DNA of 64,000 nt, taken from the NCBI GenBank assembly GCA_002707785.1, contig PANW01000042.1, positions 6,479 to 70,478 of the forward strand, read 5' to 3'. Origin of the DNA: Cellvibrionaceae bacterium (GTDB taxonomy: Bacteria; Pseudomonadota; Gammaproteobacteria; Pseudomonadales; Cellvibrionaceae). Of this stretch, positions 35,939 through 48,300 are shown in pieces (the first letter of the stretch is position 1; each line of letters starts with the position of its first letter). The position numbers and the translations under genes were made by a program. The notes below the pieces were generated by a model, which saw nothing but the letters and a program-made list of their open reading frames with translations, searched no databases and was not told the origin of the DNA.

Positions 35939-36081
35939 TCTTCCTCCCAGGCAAGAATCTATTCTCTCTCATTGTCGTTACCAAGGTTCAATATTGTTTT
36001 TTAGTTCCTGTAGTTTTTAACCACAGGGAGAACCTGGTCTTGTAGTATCCGCACTTACCATAAGCGCGAACGAGTATTCTA

Positions 36082-36402
36082 TTAGCTCCCTATAGGAAAT
36101 AGTTCAGACACGCTTGTTGCGTGGGAGAGGTTTCCGTGAGCTTTTATTCGACCAAACATAAACGCCTGCATGCCATTGACCTTACCATTCAGTACATCGA
36201 GTAAAGTCTGGAAATCCATAATAAGCGTTGCAGTGGGTGCGTCACTGACTCCATCGTGCAGGAAGCACTTAGAGTCAGAAACCACAAGATAACAATCCCC
36301 AGCATCGGGGATTGAAAACTGTATACACGCCTCGAGACCAACGGCCGCTTCTCGATTGAAGCGATCGCGGGCCTGGAGGAAAACTTCGCGTAAGTTAGGC
36401 AT
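36082..36402 (-). CDS. SCP2-like sterol-binding protein
   Basis: A 106-residue protein of the SCP2/UbiJ-like fold: FNREAAVGLEACIQFSIPDAGDCYLVV, then PTATLIMDFQTLLDVLNGKVNGMQAFMFGRIKAHGN, which is the standard SCP2 pattern. Such proteins bind lipid or acyl-CoA ligands. It follows the acyl-CoA dehydrogenase by 26 bases on the same strand and so belongs to its transcription unit. The C-terminus ends shortly after the conserved helix, which is normal. Confidence 0.87.
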   Translation of the reverse strand: MPNLREVFLQARDRFNREAAVGLEACIQFSIPDAGDCYLVVSDSKCFLHDGVSDAPTATLIMDFQTLLDVLNGKVNGMQAFMFGRIKAHGNLSHATSVSELFPIGS

Positions 36403-36428
36403 CAGTGATACCGCACTAGTTCAATGAA

Positions 36429-38213
36429 TTAAAACGCGAAGGATTCAACATCCATATCCATCAGGCTGTCTGCGCCTGAAAGCATGGTAGTTGCGAGAGA
36501 TTCAGTACGAGGCAAGATACGTGCGAAGTAGAAGTTCGCAGTCTGAATTTTGGCAGTGTAGAAAGCTGCATCGCCGCGACCTTCATCCAGAGCTGCTTGG
36601 GCTCTAACAGCAGCCAACGCCCAGAAGTACGCAAGAACCACATAACCAGAGAACATGCAGTAGTCTACAGATGCAGAACCGACTTCATCTGGGTTCTCCA
36701 TAGCGGCCATACCCACTTTCATGGTCAGGTCACCCAATTGCTTGTTGGCTTCAACCAACTTAGCAACCAGAGGATTGCCTTCATTCGCTTGGCAGAACTT
36801 GTGAATCTCTTTGGTGAAAGGCTTCATGATTTCGCCTTGGGTCATCAGAACTTTACGCCCCAACAAGTCCAACGCCTGGATACCAGTAGTACCTTCATAC
36901 AACATAGAAATACGACAATCACGAACGTTCTGCTCTGCGCCCCACTCGGAAATAAAGCCGTGGCCACCAAAGCACTGAACACCGTGGTTTGCTGCCTCAT
37001 AACCAACTTCGGTCAAGAAAGCTTTGGCAATTGGTGTCAAGTAAGACAGCTTGTCATCAGCAATCTTGGCTTCTTCTTCGTTGCCGCCTTCAATTTGGTC
37101 AACCAACTTACCGCAGTAGCCCATCAGCATACGGCCGCCTTCAGCGAACGCTTTCTGGGTCAACAACATACGACGTACATCTGGGTGAACGATGATTGGG
37201 TCAGCTGGACCTTCTGGGTTTTTAACGCCGCTCAAAGAACGCATCTGCAGACGATCGCGAGCGTAGTCCAGAGATTTTTGGAAACCCAATTCAGCGTGAG
37301 AAACACCCTGCATTGCGGTGCCCAAACGGGCGGTGTTCATAAAGGTGAACATGCAGTTCAAACCACGGTTAGGAGGTCCAATCAAGAAGCCCTTGGCGCT
37401 ATCAAAGTTCATTACGCAAGTTGCACTCGCCTTGATACCCATTTTGTGTTCGATAGAACCACAGGTGACACCGTTACGCTCGCCAACACCACCGTCTTCG
37501 GTAACGTTGAACTTAGGTACGATGAACAGAGAAATACCTTTGGTACCTGCGGGTGCATCTGGAAGACGCGCCAATACGATATGAACGATGTTATCGGCCA
37601 TGTCGTGCTCACCGGCAGAGATAAAGATTTTGGTGCCGGAAATTGCGTAAGAACCGTCAGCGTTAAGCTCAGCCTTGGTACGCAGCATTCCTAAGTCAGT
37701 ACCACAGTGAGGCTCGGTCAAGCACATGGTGCCTGTCCACTCGCCGCTCACCATTTTAGTCAGGTAAACGTCTTTTTGCTCTTCCGTGCCGTGCTCTGAA
37801 ACGGTATTCATTGCGCCGTGTGACAGACCTGGGTACATACCCCAAGACCAGTTCGCAGAACCGATCATTTCATTGAGGAAGATTCCCAACGAAGGAGGAA
37901 GGCCTTGTCCGCCGTGCTCGACGGCGTGGCTCAATGATGGCCAACCGGCTTCTACGAACTGTGAGTAAGCTTCTTTAAAGCCTTTAGGAGTGGTAACAAC
38001 ACCATCGTCCCACTTACAGCCTTCCGCATCACCTGATTGGTTCAGAGGAGCCAAAACGTTTTCACAGAACTTGGCGCTCTCATCAATGATCGCAGTCGCA
38101 ATATCAACACCAGTATCTTCATACTTTGAAATACCTTGCCAATGCTGCTCGTAGTCCAACAATTCAAACAAGGTGAATTGCATATCGCGTAAAGGAGCTT
38201 TGTAATCAGCCAT
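36429..38213 (-). CDS. Acyl-CoA dehydrogenase, large C-terminal-domain type (FadE-like)
   Basis: A 594-residue acyl-CoA dehydrogenase with an extended C-terminal domain, the AcdB/FadE type of many marine gammaproteobacteria. Landmarks are GTMCLTEPHCGTDLGMLRT, the catalytic-base region SMLYEGTTGIQALDLLGRK, and a terminal helical domain. It is co-transcribed with the SCP2 gene and adjacent to a long-chain CoA ligase; the set is a fatty acid degradation locus. A paralogue of the same architecture is at 55951-57756. Chain-length range cannot be read from sequence. Confidence 0.95.
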   Translation of the reverse strand: MADYKAPLRDMQFTLFELLDYEQHWQGISKYEDTGVDIATAIIDESAKFCENVLAPLNQSGDAEGCKWDDGVVTTPKGFKEAYSQFVEAGWPSLSHAVEHGGQGLPPSLGIFLNEMIGSANWSWGMYPGLSHGAMNTVSEHGTEEQKDVYLTKMVSGEWTGTMCLTEPHCGTDLGMLRTKAELNADGSYAISGTKIFISAGEHDMADNIVHIVLARLPDAPAGTKGISLFIVPKFNVTEDGGVGERNGVTCGSIEHKMGIKASATCVMNFDSAKGFLIGPPNRGLNCMFTFMNTARLGTAMQGVSHAELGFQKSLDYARDRLQMRSLSGVKNPEGPADPIIVHPDVRRMLLTQKAFAEGGRMLMGYCGKLVDQIEGGNEEEAKIADDKLSYLTPIAKAFLTEVGYEAANHGVQCFGGHGFISEWGAEQNVRDCRISMLYEGTTGIQALDLLGRKVLMTQGEIMKPFTKEIHKFCQANEGNPLVAKLVEANKQLGDLTMKVGMAAMENPDEVGSASVDYCMFSGYVVLAYFWALAAVRAQAALDEGRGDAAFYTAKIQTANFYFARILPRTESLATTMLSGADSLMDMDVESFAF

Positions 38214-38521
38214 CCTGATAACCTCAATCTCTGTTTTTAGGGGTTTTGGCCTGTAAATCAGGCACTTATTGAACGGTCGTTAGAATCCCGAATTAGTCAA
38301 TTTGCCTCAATGGCAAATGCGACTACATTCACTAACAAATATGACTATAGCTCACTTGCGGGACACTTTTGCCGGTAGACCGCTCAGTCACAGAGCGATT
38401 ACGCATAAACAACAGCCTATGACCAATAAGTCAGCAATGGAGGTGTTAAGGCCGAAAAAGAGAGTTTGAGCGCTGATCGAATTCAGGGCTAACAAGGGAC
38501 TTAAATTGTAAGAATCGTAAA
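38214..38521. other. Intergenic region upstream of the fadE-like gene
   Basis: About 308 bases between two minus-strand genes. It includes the dyad AACGGTCGTT at 38272-38281, which resembles operators of TetR-type lipid regulators but is not distinctive. No coding potential supported. Confidence 0.35.
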
Positions 38522-39580
38522 CTAGTTCGCTTGTTCGAACGCCATCTGCTTGCGGTATTCACCCGGTGTCATGCCGGTCCATTTTTTGAAAGCGCGAAAA
38601 AAGGCACTGGTTTCATCAAAACCTAATTTCTCTGAAATCACACTGTTGGTTAGATCTTGGCAACCCAGGTAATGAATGGCCGCCTCTAGACGACACTCGT
38701 CTTTGATTTTCTGGAAAGACGTATCTTCTTGTTGAAGATGGCGCCTCAAAGTCGTGACAGACAGGTTTAACTTCGACGCAACGACTTCTGCCCCCGGCAT
38801 AGACTCGCTCACATCCTTTGACAGGATGGTACGAACCTTTGACTTCAAGGTACTTTTGGCACTATCGCTGATCACCAAATGGTAGGGCGCCATGCGAATA
38901 AACTCATCGAGCGTCTGAGGATTCTGAATAATCCGTGCCTCTAGGTACTCGCGGTTAAACTCAAAGCCATTGTAGGGCTGATTGAACCTCACCTGAGCCG
39001 GATAGGATTCTGCCAAGGCGCGAAAGGAATCAGGACAATCGAAACTGAAGCTAATGGACTCAAGCGGTATTTCTTGGCCTATTAGCCAGCAGTGGAATCT
39101 ATGCCAAACCGCCAAAGAAGTGCGAATTCGGTCGGCGTTGTCTACCGACATTAATCGTTCAAACTCTTCGGAGGAGATTGATTCGATCCCTGCCATACGT
39201 ATGGAGACCCGGTCCCCTTCTCCACACACCAAGGTAGAGCGCACCTGAAATCCGCGGCAGATTTCACTGAATTCACCGGCGCGAATCACCGCTTGGCGAA
39301 GGTTCTCACAATGAATCAGCGTGAGGCACATCAGACGAAAAGAGCCCCAGCGAACTTTGCCCCCCGCCATCATGCCAAAGCACTCATCTTGCATAAGCCA
39401 CATGATGCGCTGATAGAGCTGACCGTACTTGACCGCACTAAAAAAACGACCACTGTCGATATCTGACAGATCTATCCCCAACTCCAACAGGATCGCGTCC
39501 GTGTCACAACCCTGCTCCTTTGCAGCAGCAAGTAGTGATTGTGCGTATTCAACCGGTACGTGGCTGTCAAAAATGGCCAT
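38522..39580 (-). CDS. AraC-family transcriptional regulator (OruR/ArgR-like)
   Basis: A 352-residue AraC regulator with an N-terminal Arabinose_bd domain (VPVEYAQSLLAAAKEQGCDTDAILLELGI) and a C-terminal helix-turn-helix (ASKLNLSVTTLRRHLQQEDTSFQKIKDECR, ISEKLGFDETSAFFRAFKKWTGMTPGEYRK). It lies upstream of the acyl-CoA dehydrogenase/SCP2 operon in the same direction and may control it. Such regulators in related organisms are often linked to fatty acid or alkane genes; that is context, not proof. Confidence 0.92.
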   Translation of the reverse strand: MAIFDSHVPVEYAQSLLAAAKEQGCDTDAILLELGIDLSDIDSGRFFSAVKYGQLYQRIMWLMQDECFGMMAGGKVRWGSFRLMCLTLIHCENLRQAVIRAGEFSEICRGFQVRSTLVCGEGDRVSIRMAGIESISSEEFERLMSVDNADRIRTSLAVWHRFHCWLIGQEIPLESISFSFDCPDSFRALAESYPAQVRFNQPYNGFEFNREYLEARIIQNPQTLDEFIRMAPYHLVISDSAKSTLKSKVRTILSKDVSESMPGAEVVASKLNLSVTTLRRHLQQEDTSFQKIKDECRLEAAIHYLGCQDLTNSVISEKLGFDETSAFFRAFKKWTGMTPGEYRKQMAFEQAN

Positions 39581-39657
39581 CTATCATCTTCCAGATCAAC
39601 TAGAGGAAAAACCAAAGGGTAATATGGTGACCATTTTGGCGTTTTCGGTCAACAAGT

Positions 39658-39879
39658 TCAATCGCGGTGCCTTAATCTCTGCAAAAGCTTCAGTAACGCC
39701 ACCACTGTAATCGCGGCCACCATAACACAGACGATAAGCGCCATTGAGATCAAAAAGAACTGCCCGACCTTTTCTAGAGGCATTCCCCAGCCCCAAACGG
39801 CTAACGCCATGAACGCTAATGACGCCAATAACGCCACTGCGATGGCCGATTTAGGTTTTCTGTTTTTGGAAAAAATCAT
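39658..39879 (-). CDS. Small two-segment membrane protein
   Basis: A 73-residue protein with two hydrophobic helices, AIAVALLASLAFMALAVWGW and FFLISMALIVCVMVAAITVVALL, and a basic C-terminus. The ORF track starts at a GTG at 39897, which overlaps the HAD gene; the ATG at 39879 with AAAGGT upstream is preferred and sits about 10 bases after that gene. Probably co-transcribed with the HAD phosphatase. Function unknown. Confidence 0.65.
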   Translation of the reverse strand: MIFSKNRKPKSAIAVALLASLAFMALAVWGWGMPLEKVGQFFLISMALIVCVMVAAITVVALLKLLQRLRHRD

Positions 39880-39889
39880 CAAACTACCT

Positions 39890-40780
39890 TTATGCACTAC
39901 AATTGTGAGGCCTATGGTTACTCAGGGAGAGAACCCTCTCCAATACCAGCGCTACGCCATCGTCCCACACCGGCAGGGTTTCAATATCGGCCACCGCCTT
40001 AATATCGTCTGCAGCGTTGCCCATGGCTACGCCCACACCTGCCCTCTGCAGAAATACCTTATCCGACTGAGCATCCCCGAAGGCGATTGTTTCATGGGCG
40101 GATACTTGGTGATAAGCCAGCAGCTGATCAAAACCCTGGTTTTTGCAGCCTTGGTCGCTAATCACACTCACAAACAACCATTCTGGTTTGGCGGCCATTT
40201 TAGCATAGGCAAACACAACCGCGGGAAAACGCGCTTCAAGCTCGTACAAGAGTCTATGTTGCCCCACCTCGGTTACCGCAAATAGTAGTTTGAGCACCGG
40301 TTGAGAGCCGATCAAATCTTGCATGGATGGAACTTTCTTAGGCGTGGCCCTCAAATGTTCACTGTGCAGCTGCCCTAGATAGGGCCAATCCTCGACAAAA
40401 AAGTCATCACGGAAACACAGCTCGGTATACAAGTCGAGATCCTTTGCTGCCTTGAGTAGATCAGAGACCAACGAGTCGCTGAGCGAGTGTTCTGCCATAG
40501 GACCTAGATCGGACTTCGGATCTTCCAAGTGCGCACCGGTACAAAACAATCCGGCATCTGATAAACCCAGCTCTTCTATCAGAAAATCGGCAGCGAATTT
40601 CGGTCTTCCGGAGGCTACCGCAGTTTTGATGCCCGCTTTTTGAAAACGCTGCATGGCGCGTTTGAGTCGCTCAGTATAATTGCCATCAAGGCCCAACAAA
40701 GTCCCATCAATATCAAAAAAAGCCAATTTAAACGGACGTGCCAACAGTAATTCGGCGTCTCTATCGTGTATATGCATCAT
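39890..40780 (-). CDS. HAD-superfamily (Cof-type) hydrolase
   Basis: A 296-residue HAD hydrolase of the Cof/IIB class. Motif I is in FFDIDGTLLGLDGNYTER, motif II probably in AVASGRPKFAADF, and motif IV in IAFGDAQSDKVFLQRAGVGVAMGNA (GDxxxD). The insert cap between motifs II and III is of the large type. It most likely dephosphorylates a sugar phosphate or similar metabolite. It is followed by the small membrane protein and preceded, after 109 bases, by the gene of unknown function at 40890. Confidence 0.92.
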   Translation of the reverse strand: MMHIHDRDAELLLARPFKLAFFDIDGTLLGLDGNYTERLKRAMQRFQKAGIKTAVASGRPKFAADFLIEELGLSDAGLFCTGAHLEDPKSDLGPMAEHSLSDSLVSDLLKAAKDLDLYTELCFRDDFFVEDWPYLGQLHSEHLRATPKKVPSMQDLIGSQPVLKLLFAVTEVGQHRLLYELEARFPAVVFAYAKMAAKPEWLFVSVISDQGCKNQGFDQLLAYHQVSAHETIAFGDAQSDKVFLQRAGVGVAMGNAADDIKAVADIETLPVWDDGVALVLERVLSLSNHRPHNCSA

Positions 40781-40889
40781 TAGACCAAAACCAGAGCAAA
40801 GCGTTTAAACGCTGGCTATTGCAATCAGCTACAAAACCTTCGGCAACTAAAACAACGAAGACAACTACAGCCGATTGAAACAGCTGCCA

Positions 40890-41315
40890 CTAAAGACTCA
40901 GTGAGCCTTCGTGACTCCATTCGCATCGGACTTGAATATCACCTGAGCCAGGCGTGTGGGAGTTGTCTGCAGAGTCCCAAGTAAAGGTATGTGTACCAGA
41001 CAGTTCGGTCTCTAAGTGAACAGTGGCAGAGACCCAGTACATTTTGCTGAGCAACTCTTCAAACTTTTGAATCCACTGCTCCCACTCGTACTCGACGGCT
41101 TTGTAGGAGGCCCCAAAGTGCATGACCTCGGTTTGGTAATTTGCCTGATCTATCTCGACCCTCGGTATAGCGAACATCTCCTGACACAGAAATGGCCAAC
41201 CGTCGGCTTTTGGAAGATTCAACATTGCTTGACGATTAATCCGGCGGCGACTGGAATCCTCCTCAAAGAAGGAAGCATCTTTAATACAACCGTAAACTAT
41301 CGATTCTTGATCCAT
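40890..41315 (-). CDS. Conserved hypothetical protein
   Basis: A 141-residue soluble protein without signal peptide or known motif. The sequence is tryptophan-rich toward the middle and end (EYEWEQWIQKFEELLSKMYWV, FTWDSADN, EWSHEGSL). GGAGAG precedes the ATG at a proper distance. It is the last gene of a minus-strand group with the SLT lipoprotein and ligA. I do not recognise the family. Confidence 0.6.
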   Translation of the reverse strand: MDQESIVYGCIKDASFFEEDSSRRRINRQAMLNLPKADGWPFLCQEMFAIPRVEIDQANYQTEVMHFGASYKAVEYEWEQWIQKFEELLSKMYWVSATVHLETELSGTHTFTWDSADNSHTPGSGDIQVRCEWSHEGSLSL

Positions 41316-41347
41316 AACTTCTCTCCAACCCCCTCAACGGCAATCTG

Positions 41348-41947
41348 CTAAAAAATCCACCAACCATCACTTTCTAGCCTCTTCTCACAAGACGCTAGTT
41401 GACGTTTATAGGTCGCAGCTCTTGACGACACCTTTTTCGCAACCTGCATCAACCAGGCTTTTTTCTTATAAGTCCCACGGTTATAACCACCGTGGCCTTC
41501 GTGATAAGCAAGATACAAGTGATACGGGCTGTTTAGCGCAATCTTACTTCGTTTGTTACTGGTGTGATTGTACCAACCAATAAAATCGACGGCGTCATGA
41601 AAGTCGTCTCGGTCGGCGCCCCAGGAACCTGCTTCCTTTTTGTACCAATCCCAGGTTTCATCTTTTGCCTGAGAAAAACCATAAGCACTGCTTTGTCTTG
41701 GCCCAGGGATCACCCAGAGAATTTTAGTTCTCGGAGGCTTGGCCTTGGGCTGGAAACGAGACTCTTGATGCATAAAAGCCATCAAAATTGGCAGCGGACT
41801 CCCCCAGCGTTTCTCTGCATCTTTCGCATCGTCGTACCAGCCATCCTTTTCATCAAAAATGTGGCAAATATTATCGACGTGCTTTGGAGGCGAGGTTACA
41901 CAGCCAGACAAAATGGCAACAGCCATTAAAACTACAATCCCTTTCAT
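41348..41947 (-). CDS. Lytic transglycosylase lipoprotein, SLT domain
   Basis: A 199-residue lipoprotein, lipobox ILSGC near residue 16, with an SLT-like catalytic domain: the glutamate in LMAFMHQESRFQPKAKPP, followed by SSAYGFSQAKDETWDWY and a histidine-rich HEGHGGYN turn. It would cleave glycan strands of murein without hydrolysis. It is the gene directly after ligA on the minus strand, so it is likely in the same transcription unit as smc-zipA-ligA. Membership of the SLT family is clear; the precise class is not. Confidence 0.88.
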   Translation of the reverse strand: MKGIVVLMAVAILSGCVTSPPKHVDNICHIFDEKDGWYDDAKDAEKRWGSPLPILMAFMHQESRFQPKAKPPRTKILWVIPGPRQSSAYGFSQAKDETWDWYKKEAGSWGADRDDFHDAVDFIGWYNHTSNKRSKIALNSPYHLYLAYHEGHGGYNRGTYKKKAWLMQVAKKVSSRAATYKRQLASCEKRLESDGWWIF

Positions 41948-41956
41948 TGTTGTTCC

Positions 41957-44035
<2,079 letters not shown>

Positions 44036-44262
44036 CTAGAGAATGTGCACATTTTGAATATTTATGACGGCAACCTACCGCGCTTGTCGCACTTGAACCC
44101 AAGCGGCAACGACAATCAGTATCATCGGCTAGGCTGGGCCAGCCGAAATCGCTAGCCACCAACCTCTCGATATCTGCGCCCCCCTTACCAATCTCCCCCA
44201 TCTCTTGAATGAATTGGCAAAGTAAATGTAGAGGCTGCTAGCTCCCCAACACTGACAACAAC

Positions 44263-45216
44263 TTATACCAACCGCTTGCGCTCAAACTCTCTGATTCGCG
44301 CGCGACAATGCTCTAAGGTTTGTGCCGTCATAATACTGCGGTTCTCATCTTTTAACTCGCCATTTAAACGCTCTGCCAGAGCTTTAGCGGTCGCTGCCAT
44401 AGCATCGAATGCATCCATGCTACTTGAGCTCATGGGCAAGGTCATAAACAAGCTGACCCCAGGGGTTTCGAAATCCTCCATGGTGTTTAGGTCAAACGAG
44501 CCAGGCACAACTATGTTAACCATGCTGAATAAAAGCGGCCCGTCGCCATCGTCATCCAAATGGCGATGGAAAATTTTCATGTCTCCGTAGCGCATGCCAC
44601 ACTCGAGCACCACCGCTAAAAGCTCACCGCCCTTGAAGCGATCATCGCCCGTGGACATGACATTAATTACCAATACCTCTTCGGCTTCGGCTTCGGCTTC
44701 TTCCGTATCACCAGCCTGCGATCGAGCAGGGCTGACTGGCTCGCGAGTCTTAGTGCGCGCTGGAGATTCAAGCTCTTGATTCAGCATTGGCTGTTCTGCG
44801 ACTGGCGCCGAATCATCTAGCACTAGCTCGTCACTCAGTGAAGGCTCTTTGCGTGCATCTTCATCAACAGGCTCCATCAACATTGGAACTTCTTCGTCCA
44901 GATTAAGAGTGACCTGTTCAGGGATCTTCAACGGCTTTTGTAACGTTGTTTTAGACTGCTCGAATGTCTCTTGTAGATTGCGGGTCAGCGCTTTAGCATC
45001 ATCTTCATCTCGGTGCGCAACCACGCGCGCGCCACCATTGGGCAGTTCACTGCCATAACCCGGACCCGTTCCACGCTCTTCACCTGCAGGCATAGAGCGA
45101 GACATTTTAATCGACTGGCGCTTAGACTGTCGCATTCGGCGCCAGCCATCCAGCAGCACTCCAACGATCAGTAAAACGATAATGACTGTGAGCCATTCAC
45201 GCATTGCGAATTCCAT
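44263..45216 (-). CDS. zipA: Cell division protein ZipA
   Basis: A 317-residue cell division protein that tethers FtsZ to the inner membrane. It has the characteristic N-terminal membrane anchor (MREWLTVIIVLLIVGVLLDGWRRMR), a long acidic, proline-containing linker (about residues 40-170) and the C-terminal FtsZ-binding ZipA_C domain (VINVMSTGDDRFKGGELLAVVLECGMRYGDMKIFHRH). The gene order smc-zipA-ligA is typical of gammaproteobacteria. The ATG at 45216 is kept; a second ATG at 45204 is also possible. Confidence 0.95.
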   Translation of the reverse strand: MEFAMREWLTVIIVLLIVGVLLDGWRRMRQSKRQSIKMSRSMPAGEERGTGPGYGSELPNGGARVVAHRDEDDAKALTRNLQETFEQSKTTLQKPLKIPEQVTLNLDEEVPMLMEPVDEDARKEPSLSDELVLDDSAPVAEQPMLNQELESPARTKTREPVSPARSQAGDTEEAEAEAEEVLVINVMSTGDDRFKGGELLAVVLECGMRYGDMKIFHRHLDDDGDGPLLFSMVNIVVPGSFDLNTMEDFETPGVSLFMTLPMSSSSMDAFDAMAATAKALAERLNGELKDENRSIMTAQTLEHCRARIREFERKRLV

Positions 45217-45313
45217 TCGTTATCGACCCTCCCTCGCGGTCAATGTTGTCTTACCTTGTTGCATCACAACTTTCATGTTTTCAATGTACCTAATTTGTCT
45301 GTTGCAGCATATT

Positions 45314-48300
45314 CTAGCTGGCCGCTAGCTCCGCCGCCTCTTCTACATCTACCGTCACCAATCGAGATACGCCTGGCTCATGCATGGTAACCCCAAGCAG
45401 CTGGTGAGCCATTTCCATAGCAATCTTATTGTGGGTAATGTAGATAAACTGAACGTGCTCACTCATCTGCTCCACCATTCTTGCATAGCGGCCGACGTTG
45501 GCATCATCGAGTGGTGCATCAACCTCATCAAGCATACAGAAAGGCGCCGGATTCAATCGGAAAATGGAGAAAACTAACGCGATAGCCGTCAGTGCTTTTT
45601 CACCACCAGATAACAGATGGATTGTACTGTTACGCTTTCCTGGCGGGCGAGCCATGATCGCGATGCCGGTATCCAGTAGATCCTCACCGGTCAATTCCAA
45701 ATAGGCGTGTCCACCACCAAATACCTTTGGAAACAACTCCTGCAATCCGCTATTAACTTGATCGAAAGTTTCCTTAAAGCGCGTACGCGTTTCTCGATCA
45801 ATCTTCTTGATGGCGTTTTCGAGTGTTTCAAGCGCATCCACAAGATCGTCATTTTGAGCGTCAAGGTAGTTTTTACGTTCCGATTCGATTTTGTATTCTT
45901 CAATAGCAGCCAGATTAATCGGGCCTAAGCGACTAATACGCGCACCGATTTTTTCGAGCTCTTCTTCCATTGGTTTTTCAGCGGTCTCTTCCGACAACTG
46001 CTGTAACAAAGTTGGAAGATGTAGGTTATCTTCTTCGAGCTGTTGCTTAATGGTGTTTCGCTGCACTTCCAAGGTCTGAGCTTCTAATCGCGCTTGCTCG
46101 AGCCTTGCGCGAATTGCTTGAACGCCTTGTTCTGCCTTATTTCGATCTTGCTCGGCATTACGCAAATCTTGTTCGATTTGTTCAACCGCCTTACGAGCCT
46201 CAGCCAGCTCTTGCTCTACGCCTAGACGTTTTTCTAGCAGTGCTTCCAATTCAAGCTTATGGTCTTCGGTAGGATCACGAGTCTCTTCAAGCTGATCGCG
46301 CAGCTGGTCACGGCGTTCCTGTAAGCGCTGAGTTTGTTCACGCAAGCGAACCAAGCCGGATTTCACTGCATCGGCTTGCGTTTTTAGCGATTGATGACGC
46401 ATGGCGAGTTGATGGCCGCGATCTTTATCGTGACGAGCACGCTGGCGAGCATCGTCAAGTTTTGCTCGGATATCATCACGACGGCCGAGCAGCAGTTCGC
46501 GCGCATCTGTATCGCGCTCCATCGCCTCGATCGCTTCTTCCAATATCATTCTTGCTTCGGACAAGCCTTCAGCTTCTTGCTCGATCTGCTCTTGCGCTTC
46601 GCGAATTTCGTTTTCAACACGTTCACGACGCACCGCAATCTGTTCCACCCGAACCTGTTTGGCGCTCAACTGGGAGCGAACTTCACTGTATTTTCGGCTG
46701 TGGGTATCGGACTCGCGTCGCACAACTTCACGCTCTTGTTCGAGCGTCTTGATGCGTTCACGTCCTTCGTCTAATTTATGACTAAATTCTTCCACACGAA
46801 CTTCAGTTTCTTCAAGCTGTGCAGTCAACTCTTCCAGCTCTTGCTTGCGAGCAATAACACCGGAGTTTTCGTCGACATCGCGAGCAACGCGTAACCAATT
46901 GGCTCCGATCCAAATGCCATCTTTAGTGATAATGGATTCATGTGACTGTAGCTTAGAGCGCAACTCCAGCGCGCGAGGTAAGTTTTCTACCGCGTAGATT
47001 GAACCCAATAGCGCACTCATGTTGACGCTTGAGCTAATTTGATCGTGCAAACGTGCAGCCAAGTCGCCTGGGTTTTCGTCGACCGTACCTTTGCTATCAA
47101 GCAGTACCATCTCACCTTGGGTAAGATTTCCCACCACCTTAGCAACTGCGTCGAAACCGTCCACACACACCGCTTGCAGAGTACTGCCAAGCACTGTCTC
47201 AACGGCCTTGTCCCAACCATCTTTTACTTCAACACCCTCAGCCAAACGAGGATTAGAGGCTAAACTCTGCTCGCTCAACCACTCGCTGACGGCTTCGCTT
47301 TTTTCGCCCATTGCCGCCTGTTGCAGCGCTTCGAGCGATGCATGTCGACCGCGCATAGCCTGCAATTGACCACGCACATCGTCGAGTTCGTCACCAACCT
47401 GTGAATTGGCGTCTCTCTGATTATTGATGTCGTCCGTTAAAGTTTCAACTTTGGCTCGCTTCTCGTCAGCCGCTAAATCCAGCTCCGCCAACTGCTCAGT
47501 GAGCTCGCCGATTTCATCTTCAGAATCATCAGGGGTTAAGTTCTTTCTCTCATCGTCAAGGCGTCTAATACGTTCAAGCAAACGAGTTTGGACTTGCTCC
47601 AAGTGCTGAATTCGAGATTGCTGTACTTCGGCACGCTGACGCGGCTCGGAGGCAGTCTGGTTAAAACCGTCCCACTCTTGCTGCCAAGCCTGCATGGCAT
47701 CTTCGGCTTCCTCCAGTTCATCACCGGAGCCCTCTTCTGCCGCTTTCACCATTTCCAGCTCGGGTTCGAGCTCCATCAACTCCTCTTCCCAGGCTTCAGC
47801 TTTTTCTTTGTCAGCAACCAAGTGTTGCTCGGCTTCTTTGCAATCACGTTCAGTTTGCTCGAGATCACTTTGCAGTTGGCGACCGCGCTCTTGGGAGTGT
47901 TGGATGGTTTGCTCGATGCGAGCAATATCAGCACCAATGGAATAGTAGCGCCCCTGCACCTCGTTAAACTTGTCGCCCAATTCGGTATATTGCGTACGGT
48001 ACTTATCAATAGCCGTATCGTTGCTCACCTGATCGGTCACAAAGGATTCAACATTGAGCTCGAGTGCGGAAATGGCTTCTTGTTTTACACTGGCTTCGGC
48101 ATCCAGCACCTTGAATCGAAATGCTTGCAGCTGCGCTTTCAGCAATCGCTCTTCTTTCTTGAATTCGGTGTATTTCTCGGCAGCTTGCGATTGGCGATGC
48201 AAGCGTGACAATTGTCGCTCCAGCTCATCGCGGATGTCTGTTAAACGCTCAAGGTTTTCGTGGGTGCGACGCATTCTGTTTTCAGTGTCACGGCGGCGCT

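Noticed and set aside
36597-37694. 365-residue plus-strand ORF
   Set aside because: Antisense to the well-supported acyl-CoA dehydrogenase at 36429-38213, no family motif; a shadow of its codon usage.
47588-48208. 206-residue plus-strand ORF
   Set aside because: Antisense to smc coiled-coil region; leucine/phenylalanine-rich composition is an artefact of opposite-strand reading.
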